Assembly (NCBI GenBank): GCA_910586445.1
Contig: CAJUHV010000008.1
Coordinates: 1 to 64,000, forward strand
Source: an uncultured Eubacterium sp.
Lineage (GTDB): Bacteria; Bacillota; Clostridia; Lachnospirales; Lachnospiraceae
Direction: 5' to 3'
Length of the DNA stretch: 64,000 nt
Of the stretch, positions 43,320-51,200 are shown one piece after another. Below the pieces are notes generated by a model. That model worked only from the letters and a program-made list of their open reading frames with translations, was not told the origin of the DNA and made no database searches. The position numbers and the translations under genes are program-made. The stretch's first letter is position 1, and each line of letters begins with the position of its first letter.

Positions 43320-46097
43320 TTATGATACAGGCTTTTCTGTCTTTTCCAGTAAAATCTCATCCAGGCAGATCCGGTGCTTTTGATCAATCTGTTCTCCGTC
43401 AACCGCACCCATTGAAATGCTCAGTACAGACTTTACGTCCGTTTCATGTTCCATCTGAAATACGATATCATAAGTCTGATATTCGCTTGTAAGCATAACC
43501 GTCTTTTCTCCAGAATACGGCGTCCAATTATCATCACTGCTGCCGTCTCGCTGAATCGCAAACATCAGCTTCCTGTCCCTGTCAGATTTTGCCTTTAAGG
43601 AAAGCCGGTACCACTGGCCCTTTTCCAGTTCGATATTATTTTGCTTTAGCTGGATCTTCCAAGCCGCATCGCCCGTATTCGAAATACTGAAATCCGCCGC
43701 AGAATCTTCATTTAAACTGTCCACTACATAAGAAACATCTGACGCGGTATATGCATAAACTTCATACCCTGAAAATCCTGCACGGAAACTTCCGTTTTTG
43801 ATCAAGCTGTCTTCTTCGATACGTACATCATCCAGATAATATGTACCAGGCTGCGTAATTTCAAAGACAATCCCTTTTTCCTGCGTCTGCAGCCCGCCTG
43901 CCGGAACCGCAAACTTATACTGGCATGCCTGTTCCCCTCCTGTCAGCGCCGCATCAAATTCCTGTCCAGCGACTTTTACTTTCAGTGATGTACCGTTTTC
44001 GCCCTCGGCAAGAAAACGCATTGCATAATCTCCTTCTGTCAGCGGCAGGCCGTTTTGAACAATCGTAACCGGATTTTCCTTAGATGTACCGGCAGCAGCC
44101 GTCACTTTCAGCCTGCGTATATTGTCCTCATTCGTAACCGCCGCTGTTGTTCCCTCATTGCTGTTAATTTCCCAATACCCCAGACGGTCTTTTCCTTCCT
44201 GAAAACCTGCGTTGTACACATAATTGCCATCCGCGCGTACTGTTTTTTCCGCCTTATCCAAATCTGTCTGCCCCGTTTTTACTATCGATACGTTCGAAAT
44301 ATGGATATCCGCTGTCGAACCTGCAGCCCCCATATTAAACTCCAGCCGCCCGTTGGCATCGTCTGCGTCTGTCATCGTAAATTCATAAGTATATGTCTTC
44401 TTTTGTGTTGTCAGCTCTACAGGTGTATCTTCCAAATACCGTTTGTAGCCCCGGTCCGGCGCGGAAACACCTGTTTTCATCGTTCTGTTTTCAGCCGCAT
44501 AAGCGTCAAAGCTGAGACGGTAAATACCGCCTTTTTTCATCGGAAGGCCAGCCTGCACCAGCTGTACGCTGTAATCCACCGTACCCTCTTTTGCCGTTTG
44601 AATCAAAATCTCGTGATCTCTGACCGAAGCGGACGCCTCGCCTTCCATTGCATTTAAAAAGCTCCAGTCCTGTTCGTCTGACAGACTTTCCGATACCGAA
44701 AAATCCCCGTTATTTACATAATTGCCGTCTGCTCCAGGTTCACGCAGCACAACGGTTTTTACCGGCTTTTCCACATTTTCATCATAACTGTCTTTTTGAT
44801 ATACCTTTACTTCGTCAATTAAAAACCGCGCGTCTTCCACATTGGTAGATGCATCCGGCATTCCTGGCCAGTTGCCGCCTACAGCCAGGTTCAAAATAAT
44901 ATAAAACGGCTGGTCAAACGGTGCCGGATATGTAACCTCTCCCTGTCCCTCAGTTGCCGTATACCAGTCATTTTCCGTATGAATCAAATTCCCGTCCACA
45001 TACCAGCGAATTCTGCCTGGCTCCCATTCCATGCCAAATGTATGATATTCATCCGCAAAGCTGCCGGAATCCAGCGTATATTTCCCCTGACTTTCACTGT
45101 GCGGATTGCCAAAATGAAGCGTTCCATAAGAAGTATCCGTCTGATTTCCAAGTACTTCCATAATATCAATCTCTCCGCATCTTGGCCATTGCCCATACAG
45201 ATTTTCATTTGCAGGCATCATCCAGAATGCCGGCAGAAACCCCTGCCCTTTCGGAACCTTAAGCTTTGCTTCAAACAGCCCGTATTTAAAATTATGCTTA
45301 TTCTGCGTATTGACCCTGCCGGACGTATAAGACACTGTTCCATCCGCTCCCTTTGTTTCAATCGGTTTGATTACAAGCTTGCCATCTTTGACATAAATAT
45401 TTTCAGACGAATCCGTATACTCCTGCAGCTCGTTGTTCACCCATCCCGGCTCATGTGTTTCTATATTCCAGTCTTCCATCTGCAGGGAATCACCGTCAAA
45501 CGTTTCCTGCCAGACCAGATTGTATCCGTCATAGATATTGTTTCCGCCATTGCTTTTTACCGTCACATTTGCCTCCTTTTTCCATGTTTTTGTCAGACCT
45601 TTGATCTTTACCTTAATTTTTGCTGTTCCAGCCGATACCGCGGTCACTTTTCCGCCCTTTACTGTAACAATGTCCGAATCCGAAGAGCTCCATACCACAG
45701 AAAGCTTTTTGTTTCCGTTCTTTTCCACAGAAAGCTGTTTGGTCTGCCCTACCTTTAACACCAGTTCTGTTTTGCTTATTTTCGGTGCTTTTACTACCTG
45801 GATGGCACATGTATATTTCGCACCGCCTTTTGTCCATGAAACCGTCGCCTTTCCTGTTTTTTTCGCAGTCACCAGGCCGTTGTTTTTCACTGAAGCTATC
45901 TGCTCGTTGCTTACAGTATAAATGCCTGACCGCTCATTTTCCCCGCCGATATCCAAATCCACCTGATCCCCTTTGGACAAAATACATTTTGTCTGTGAAA
46001 TACCGGATTTTGCGGCATTTGCCGTTACTGTCATAAATGACGCTGCTATGGCAGCCGTTAAGACAGGCGTGATAACTTTCCAAAATTGTCTTTTCAT
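43320..46097 (-). CDS. Secreted GH16 endo-beta-glucanase with Ig-like and carbohydrate-binding modules
   Basis: This 925-residue protein has a signal peptide ending near ANA (28), then two BIG2-type Ig-like domains (about 30-182). The GH16 domain (about 190-450) has the catalytic motif GEIDIMEVLG: nucleophile E309, D311, acid/base E314. Its features (FWMMPANENLYGQWPRCGEI, LNLAVGGNWPG) fit laminarinase/endo-1,3-beta-glucanase. Three CBM4/9-like modules follow (about 470-615, 630-765, 765-920), each beginning NGDF, NAGF or NGSF. No LPxTG or membrane anchor is present, so it is probably released or held by its CBMs. It is first in an operon with the GH94 gene. Confidence 0.92.
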   Translation of the reverse strand: MKRQFWKVITPVLTAAIAASFMTVTANAAKSGISQTKCILSKGDQVDLDIGGENERSGIYTVSNEQIASVKNNGLVTAKKTGKATVSWTKGGAKYTCAIQVVKAPKISKTELVLKVGQTKQLSVEKNGNKKLSVVWSSSDSDIVTVKGGKVTAVSAGTAKIKVKIKGLTKTWKKEANVTVKSNGGNNIYDGYNLVWQETFDGDSLQMEDWNIETHEPGWVNNELQEYTDSSENIYVKDGKLVIKPIETKGADGTVSYTSGRVNTQNKHNFKYGLFEAKLKVPKGQGFLPAFWMMPANENLYGQWPRCGEIDIMEVLGNQTDTSYGTLHFGNPHSESQGKYTLDSGSFADEYHTFGMEWEPGRIRWYVDGNLIHTENDWYTATEGQGEVTYPAPFDQPFYIILNLAVGGNWPGMPDASTNVEDARFLIDEVKVYQKDSYDENVEKPVKTVVLREPGADGNYVNNGDFSVSESLSDEQDWSFLNAMEGEASASVRDHEILIQTAKEGTVDYSVQLVQAGLPMKKGGIYRLSFDAYAAENRTMKTGVSAPDRGYKRYLEDTPVELTTQKKTYTYEFTMTDADDANGRLEFNMGAAGSTADIHISNVSIVKTGQTDLDKAEKTVRADGNYVYNAGFQEGKDRLGYWEINSNEGTTAAVTNEDNIRRLKVTAAAGTSKENPVTIVQNGLPLTEGDYAMRFLAEGENGTSLKVKVAGQEFDAALTGGEQACQYKFAVPAGGLQTQEKGIVFEITQPGTYYLDDVRIEEDSLIKNGSFRAGFSGYEVYAYTASDVSYVVDSLNEDSAADFSISNTGDAAWKIQLKQNNIELEKGQWYRLSLKAKSDRDRKLMFAIQRDGSSDDNWTPYSGEKTVMLTSEYQTYDIVFQMEHETDVKSVLSISMGAVDGEQIDQKHRICLDEILLEKTEKPVS

Positions 46098-46148
46098 TCT
46101 GAAATCCTCCCTATTTTTTTAATCTAGCTTACCGTTTTTTTACAAATT

Positions 46149-46178
46149 TATATACAATACTATGTACAAAAATATCAA
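46149..46178 (-). promoter_or_regulatory. Promoter of the GH16-GH94 operon
   Basis: On the minus strand TTGATA (46173-46178), 18 bp, TATATA (46149-46154), about 50 bp before the GH16 start. It lies in the divergent gap with the AraC gene, the natural place for that regulator to bind. Confidence 0.55.
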
Positions 46179-46186
46179 ATTCATGA

Positions 46187-46192
46187 TATAAT
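46187..46192 (+). promoter_or_regulatory. -10 element of the AraC regulator gene
   Basis: A perfect TATAAT lies 38 bp before the AraC start codon. The -35 (GTACAA at 46164-46169, 17 bp upstream) is poor, so activation may be needed. Confidence 0.45.
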
Positions 46193-46229
46193 GTCACAAT
46201 CATATACTGGTTTTCAGAAAGGAATGTTT

Positions 46230-46970
46230 ATGGATCTGCAAAAAGAATGGCAGCAGCAGGAGCTTCTGGCCGCCGAAGACTGCCTTGCGCACCGCCCATT
46301 AGAAGAAGAATATGCGTTTTACCATGCCGTCAGCTCCGGCGATATTAATTTTGTGCAGAAAAACTGCCTCCAGAATACGTTTGCAAGCCCGAATGGCATG
46401 GGTGTACTTTCTCCTAACCCGCTTACTAATATGAAATATCATTTTGTCGTAACGGTCGCGATGATTGTCCGCCACTGCGTGGAGGCTGGTATGGAATTGG
46501 AACAGGCGTACCGCCTGAGTGATTTCTATATATTAAAAATGGATGCCTGTACATCCATCCCGGCCATCTGCAAGCTGCATGACAGCATGGTTTTGGATTA
46601 TACAGGCAAAATGCTGCTCTTGAAAAAAGAAAGTGTGATTTCAAAACCCGTTATCCGCTGTATGGACTATATTTACAGCCACCTGAACAGCCGCCTTACC
46701 ATCGAAGAGCTTGCAGATTATACAGGCCTGTCCACCAGTTATTTATCACGGCTGTTTAAACAAGAGCTTGGTGTGGCAATCAGCACCTATATCAGCGAAA
46801 AAAAGATCGAAAAAGCCCAGCATCTTTTGAAATATTCCGATTTCAGTCTGATTGAAATCGCAAATTATCTGGCTTTTTCCTCACAAAGCCATTTTATCCA
46901 GACTTTTAAAAAATCGGTCGGTATGACTCCCAAAAAATACCGTGACAAATTTTACCGCACTTCCTGGTGA
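46230..46970 (+). CDS. AraC family transcriptional regulator
   Basis: ATG 46230 (MDLQKEWQQQELLAAEDC) has GAAAGGA six bases upstream, giving 246 residues. The C-terminal two helix-turn-helix AraC domain is clear: LTIEELADYTGLSTSYLSRL, FKQELGVAISTYI, SLIEIANYLAFSSQSHFIQT, FKKSVGMTPKKYRDKF. The N-terminal helical part is unlike an AraC cupin and probably senses a ligand. Divergent to the GH16 operon and convergent with a GH94 gene 6 bp away, it most likely activates the glucan locus. Confidence 0.9.
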   Translation: MDLQKEWQQQELLAAEDCLAHRPLEEEYAFYHAVSSGDINFVQKNCLQNTFASPNGMGVLSPNPLTNMKYHFVVTVAMIVRHCVEAGMELEQAYRLSDFYILKMDACTSIPAICKLHDSMVLDYTGKMLLLKKESVISKPVIRCMDYIYSHLNSRLTIEELADYTGLSTSYLSRLFKQELGVAISTYISEKKIEKAQHLLKYSDFSLIEIANYLAFSSQSHFIQTFKKSVGMTPKKYRDKFYRTSW

Positions 46971-46976
46971 AACATA

Positions 46977-49697
46977 TTATTGTGTGCCTCCGCTTGGCTG
47001 GCACCTTCCCAACGTAACCCGGATCTTATGTACGCCGTCCTGGAGTTGTTGAATCCGGCTTCTTTCCATAACCGCAGACGCACCGTTTACAGGCAGGCCT
47101 GTGCCATCGCAGACAGCGCCGTATACCTCATATTCCCCATAGGACAGCCTGTCCGGATTATCAAACGTTATCTCAAAGCATTGGCCTGCAAATGTCAGCG
47201 CAATACCTGCACAGCCTTGTTCATCAAACTGCCCGCTTAACAGCTTCGGCTGTATGAGAAGATCACCAATCTCTCCACGCACCCCAAACACTTCCGTTAC
47301 CATTGTAAGCATATACCAGCTTGCTGCGCCTGTCAGGTAATGATACATCCCTCTTCCGTCCCGGTTAAAATATTCTGGAATGCCCGGATAGATTTTACTT
47401 ACCGCAAAGTCCATCGCCGTATCCGCCAGCGTCTGCAGCGCACGAAATCCTTCTTTTACAAATCCTCTTTGATACAGCGCATTTGCGTACATTACAGTCA
47501 TATGAGAAAAGACTGCCCCGTTTTCTTTTTCCCCATAGGCAAACCCAAACATCCTTCCCATATCATATTTTTCTTCGTTGAAATTCGTGTTGATACGGTA
47601 TCCCCCTGCTTTTGCATCATATAAATACCTATCCGCGCTTTTACAGATTTGCCTTGTCTGCTGGTCATCCGCGGTTTTGCTCATTACCGCAAACACCTGG
47701 CCGGTCAGCATCATCCGCACCCCCTGGCCGCAATACCCCTCAACGGCATTTCCATGATTATCGTAGTAGCTGTTAAACCAGCCTTCCTGATCCCCTTGTA
47801 TCCACTCCGTTTTGCGAATATGCTCCTGCATCCAGGCTGCTTTATGCCTTAGGTTTTCCGCCAGCTCATTTACATCCACAGACATACGGCGGCCGCTGAC
47901 CTGATGGCTGACTGTCTGCACATACTGCCGTAAAAGCTCTTGTTTTGCCGAAATACTGTCATAGACCTCTGCTTCATCCTGTAGCAGCACACCCATCTCT
48001 TCCATAAACTCTGCCTGTTTCCAGCCAAACCGTTCAGCCAACTGCATCAGCAGCTGTGCCAGCTGCATCAGGTTTCCTGCATACGCACACGTAAACGCCA
48101 CGCTTTCACCACGGTCCGGCGCCATATCCAAAGCATCATTCCAGTCCGCACCACGCAGGCGAATATGGTTATGCTCTCCGACCTCATAAAAAGCACACAA
48201 CATCTGCAGCAGCAAATGCTCCAGCACGGTTCCTTCATAAATTTCCCCGCTCTGGTTTTTCTGCCGCACGCCATACGTGCTGTCCCAATGCGTATCCAGT
48301 CCACAGCCCCGTTTTATCTGCTCGTCTTTAAAATATACAGCCTTTTCCCTTAAAATCTCCACATCCCCGGTCTGGTCTATATAAAGCCGGATCGTCAAAA
48401 ACGGCCATACCCCATGGTCCATCCAGACACGTGCAATGCCATTGCGGTCTGCAATAAATTCCCCTTGCCCGGACCCGATAATCGTAGCATTTGTACCGTC
48501 AACGCGTACACCGCCGCAGTTATCCACGATCATCTGACGCACGCCGCCCGGATCCATCATCAGCAGTGACAGGCAGTCCTGCCACAAATCCCGCCAGCCC
48601 CGGCCGCCCCGGCCATAATCGTGGTACGGAAGGAACGAGCAGCCATAAATTCTCCTTAACAGCGGCTGGAAACTTACCCATCTTAAAAACCGGTCAAACG
48701 TGCAGCTGCCTGTATGGTAGCGGACATTTACTTTTTCCTGCCAGTACCGCTTCATCTGGCAAAACGCAGCATCTACCTGCTTTGCTGTCCGAAACGCATC
48801 CATAATCTCCCTGATCTGTTCCTCCCTGTCCGTAATGCCCATAACAACCGTATATTCGGCTTGTTCTCCTGGTGCAAGGCAGATCTCATCAAAACGGATA
48901 CCACCTACGGCTTCTTTCCCCTCTGTCTGGTATCCGGCAGCTTCGCCGGCAGCATTTTCCCGTATCTTCTGCGGATTTGTAAAACTGCCGCCTTCTCCGA
49001 TAAAATCTTCCGTCACCGGATAGAACCCACACGGTTTCTGCCCGTCCGCGCCGGCAGCACATACAAAATAAATCAGCGCATTTTTCTGATGGCCACGTTC
49101 GTCAAACGACAGTGTCGGGCGGACGTGTACGCCGTCATCCGTCGTCCAAATCCGATGCAGCAGGGATGTCACGTGCCTGTGGTCACGAACATTGTCCGCG
49201 CTTCTGCCAAAAATCGGCACAGTCGCCACAGGCGTCAGTGTCAGCGCTTCACTTCCCGTATTGCGCAGCGTAACCCGCATAACCTCCGCCGGATGTTCCA
49301 GCGGCACAAAAGACGTCACTTCTGCTTCCAGCGTATGCTGCACAGACTTTCTTGTCACCGTATGCCACATCAGTCCTGCGTGCAGCACACTTGCATCCTG
49401 TTTATCTGTAAATTTTCTGCTCTCCTGCTCTGCGGATGCCCCAACGGCAGACCAACAGCAGCCATCTGCCATCCTGCACCAGAAATTTCTTCCGGAACGG
49501 TTATTATGCAGATTTTCCACACTGACCGGCTCCATTAGAAATGCGTTCTGGCTGATCTTTATGTCTCCTCCCAGATTCGGTGTTACCGAGCTTTTTAAGC
49601 CGCCCTCCCCGGCAATCGGAAAATACAGATAACTGTAATTTTCCGGCTGCTCGATAGAAAATGTCCCGTCCTGATCTATATAATGTATGCTCTGCAT
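46977..49697 (-). CDS. GH94 phosphorylase, laminaribiose-phosphorylase-like
   Basis: This 906-residue GH94 protein has the general acid in IRLRGADWNDALDMAPDRGE. The sequences LRRIYGCSFLPYHDYGRGGR, GWRDLWQDCLSLLMMDP and HWDSTYGVRQKNQSGEIYEG form the barrel and active site. It is clearly a different subfamily from the 804-residue GH94 protein. Its N-terminus (SIHYIDQDGTFSIEQPENYS) and length near 900 recall laminaribiose or beta-1,3-oligoglucan phosphorylases. Together with GH16 this supports intracellular phosphorolysis of beta-1,3-linked sugars. No signal peptide; AAGGAGG precedes the ATG. Confidence 0.85.
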   Translation of the reverse strand: MQSIHYIDQDGTFSIEQPENYSYLYFPIAGEGGLKSSVTPNLGGDIKISQNAFLMEPVSVENLHNNRSGRNFWCRMADGCCWSAVGASAEQESRKFTDKQDASVLHAGLMWHTVTRKSVQHTLEAEVTSFVPLEHPAEVMRVTLRNTGSEALTLTPVATVPIFGRSADNVRDHRHVTSLLHRIWTTDDGVHVRPTLSFDERGHQKNALIYFVCAAGADGQKPCGFYPVTEDFIGEGGSFTNPQKIRENAAGEAAGYQTEGKEAVGGIRFDEICLAPGEQAEYTVVMGITDREEQIREIMDAFRTAKQVDAAFCQMKRYWQEKVNVRYHTGSCTFDRFLRWVSFQPLLRRIYGCSFLPYHDYGRGGRGWRDLWQDCLSLLMMDPGGVRQMIVDNCGGVRVDGTNATIIGSGQGEFIADRNGIARVWMDHGVWPFLTIRLYIDQTGDVEILREKAVYFKDEQIKRGCGLDTHWDSTYGVRQKNQSGEIYEGTVLEHLLLQMLCAFYEVGEHNHIRLRGADWNDALDMAPDRGESVAFTCAYAGNLMQLAQLLMQLAERFGWKQAEFMEEMGVLLQDEAEVYDSISAKQELLRQYVQTVSHQVSGRRMSVDVNELAENLRHKAAWMQEHIRKTEWIQGDQEGWFNSYYDNHGNAVEGYCGQGVRMMLTGQVFAVMSKTADDQQTRQICKSADRYLYDAKAGGYRINTNFNEEKYDMGRMFGFAYGEKENGAVFSHMTVMYANALYQRGFVKEGFRALQTLADTAMDFAVSKIYPGIPEYFNRDGRGMYHYLTGAASWYMLTMVTEVFGVRGEIGDLLIQPKLLSGQFDEQGCAGIALTFAGQCFEITFDNPDRLSYGEYEVYGAVCDGTGLPVNGASAVMERSRIQQLQDGVHKIRVTLGRCQPSGGTQ

Positions 49698-49934
49698 CTA
49701 ATTCCTCCTTTTTCTGTAACATTTTGTTATTGTATCATTGCTGCAGCAAGCCCGGCCGGATCAACGTTTCTGCGAACGATATTGCTATTTTACTCATTTT
49801 GCAGCGATACTTCTATCAGATTCCATAGAAAAATATCAGATTGCTGACGCAAACGATCAAGCAGGAGGCATCCGGCTTTTATTGCGGCTATGAAGAATGT
49901 TTCTTTTTATTGCATGTTTGCAGCACACCTTTGT

Positions 49935-50471
49935 CTATTTCAACATGCTATACACACACTCTGATAATGTTAACGCAAGAATAATGTTAATTACCCTGTA
50001 ATATTTTTGATATGCCCTCTGCATCAATACCCCCATACCAATCCAGGTAAGCGTTGCAATCGTTCCAATCGTGGCTATGATAATTTCAAATAAGAGCAAA
50101 ACCCAAAGAGAGGCACTATATTCCGTGACATATCCTGTCAATGCCGTAATTCCGAATAAATAGATTTTTACATTGACAAACTGAAGTAAAAATCCTTTTA
50201 GAAATGATGCTGACTTTTCCACAGTGCCTGTAGTTGGTTTGCTTAACGCAATATGGACTGCCAGCCATAAAATATAGGCAGCGCCTATGTATTTCATAAT
50301 TCCAAGTAAATCCGGTAAAAAGGTGCTTACCCCAAACACGAAAACAGCACAAATTACCTGTACAACATAATATCCTGCAAATATCCCCCAATAAAGCGGC
50401 CTCCCTTTTTTATATCCATAATTTGTTACCGTATTTAACGCCAGTATAATTGTCTGCTCTGCTGAAATCAA
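49935..50471 (-). pseudogene. LysE/RhtB-family exporter lacking its N-terminal signature
   Basis: The 178 readable residues (TIILALNTVTNYGYKKGRPL, WGIFAGYYVVQVICAVFVFG, GIMKYIGAAYILWLAVHIAL) match LysE-type amino-acid exporters. The first membrane segment with its T-P-G-P-N signature is missing: the frame reads ISAEQTIILA where that motif belongs, and no ATG or ribosome binding site is available, only a TTG at 50471 overlapping the stop of a 21-codon ORF. The gene is probably inactive or made by translational coupling. About five membrane segments remain of six. Confidence 0.6.
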
Positions 50472-50533
50472 TCGCCGAAAATGTTTTTCAAAACAAAATA
50501 CGCCACGAATATTCCAAGAATCGTATCAAGCAT
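50468..50533 (-). CDS. 21-residue hydrophobic micro-ORF ahead of the truncated exporter
   Basis: ATG 50533 has a strong AAGGAGG eight bases upstream and encodes MLDTILGIFVAYFVLKNIFG plus D, a single membrane-spanning peptide. Its TGA overlaps the TTG that begins the exporter frame. It may be the displaced start of the exporter, an unrelated leader peptide or a small membrane peptide. The strong ribosome binding site argues that it is translated. Confidence 0.4.
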   Translation of the reverse strand: MLDTILGIFVAYFVLKNIFGD

Positions 50534-50561
50534 GTACAAAGCCTCCTTTCTAAAAAATGGT

Positions 50562-50608
50562 ATAAAAAAAGAGGGAACTTTTACAGCTCCCCCTCAAAAA
50601 AACGCCGT
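50562..50608 (-). terminator. Intrinsic terminator-like hairpin upstream of the exporter remnant
   Basis: On the minus strand GAGGGGGAGC-TGTAAAA-GTTCCCTC is followed by seven T. The gene it would end is not evident. The stretch from 50610 to 50830 holds only an unconvincing reading frame and an 11-bp tandem duplication (ATGCGGTCAAA twice, 50777-50798). Confidence 0.6.
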
Positions 50609-50829
50609 CACCTAGGATGGGGCAGGGTTTCCAACGTTTGTTAAATTTTCGTACAATACAGCCAGGTGCGCCGGAAAAAATTTATATATTTTTCTGTCAT
50701 ACAAGGATTTTGAAAAAGATAAGTGAAAATAAGAAACAATGCGAAACGCTGATAAAACATAGAGATTTTGAAAAAAATGCGGTCAAAATGCGGTCAAATG
50801 AAAAATCAGCCCCATTCTGAGAAGCCGCA

Positions 50830-50877
50830 AAAAGACAAAAAAAGAACCGGAAACCCTTTATCCAAGCGGTTTCCGGT
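50830..50877 (-). terminator. Intrinsic terminator of tRNA-Pro
   Basis: A ten-base perfect stem ACCGGAAACC/GGTTTCCGGT is followed on the minus strand by TCTTTTTTTG. It lies 15 bp past the tRNA 3' end. Confidence 0.85.
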
Positions 50878-50891
50878 GCCCCTGCCAAGAG

Positions 50892-50965
50892 TCGATGCGA
50901 CAGGATTTGAACCTGCGGCCTCTGCGTCCCGAACGCAGCGCTCTACCAAACTGAGCCACGCATCG
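50892..50965 (-). tRNA. tRNA-Pro (anticodon CGG)
   Basis: The 74-nt cloverleaf folds fully. The acceptor is CGATGCG/CGCATCG and the D stem GCTC/GAGC. The anticodon arm is CTGCG-TTCGGGA-CGCAG, with CGG at 34-36 and G37 as usual for proline tRNAs. The T arm is GCAGG-TTCAAAT-CCTGT. The discriminator is A, and CCA is not encoded. A terminator follows. Confidence 0.95.
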
Positions 50966-51080
50966 TCATTACTAAGTTTTTAAATCTTGCTACCTAAAAT
51001 AAGATACCACAAACAAAGCTTTTTGTCTAGTATTTTTTATAAAAATTAGCAAATTTTATAAATGCATTTAAAAGATATAT

Positions 51081-51099
51081 GTGTGTTTGAAAAATGCTT
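51081..51099. mobile_element. MITE-like element end joined to the palindromic repeat
   Basis: GTGTGTTTGAAAAATGCTT matches the inverted-repeat ends at 57792 and 34762. It abuts the 48-bp palindrome at 51100, as the fragment at 20269-20342 does. The body of the element is absent here. Confidence 0.4.
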
Positions 51100-51147
51100 A
51101 TCCCAAATTTATGAGACATGACAGGCTATGTGAATTAAATCTGGGAT
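51100..51147. repeat. 48-bp interspersed palindromic repeat (copy B)
   Basis: It starts ATCCCAAATTTATGAGACAT and ends TTAAATCTGGGAT. It has the same length and symmetry as the copy at 20343-20390, with a few changes. It lies downstream of the PBP1A gene and upstream of tRNA-Pro. Confidence 0.8.
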
Positions 51148-51150
51148 AAA

Positions 51151-51200
51151 TCATCTTCTATTCTGTAAAATCATCTTCTATTCTGCAAAATCATCTTCAA
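51151..51200. repeat. 20-bp tandem repeat copying the PBP1A gene 3' end
   Basis: TCATCTTCTATTCTG(T/C)AAAA starts at 51151, 51171 and, diverging, 51191. The last copy encodes the end of PBP1A (DDFAE, stop at 51178). The others repeat that codon block and stop beyond the gene. Confidence 0.8.

Noticed and set aside
44979..45758. 259-codon plus-strand frame
   Set aside because: It lies wholly antisense to the GH16 gene, has no family motifs and no ribosome binding site.
48714..49538. 274-codon plus-strand frame
   Set aside because: Antisense shadow of the 906-residue GH94 gene with no recognisable domain.
49698..49934. Possible remnant of an AraC-type gene between the GH94 gene and the exporter
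   Set aside because: Translated fragments show no conserved helix-turn-helix motif and contain stops.
50617..50820. 67-codon plus-strand frame ending SNEKSAPF
   Set aside because: No ribosome binding site or family match; it spans the 11-bp duplication and is probably chance.
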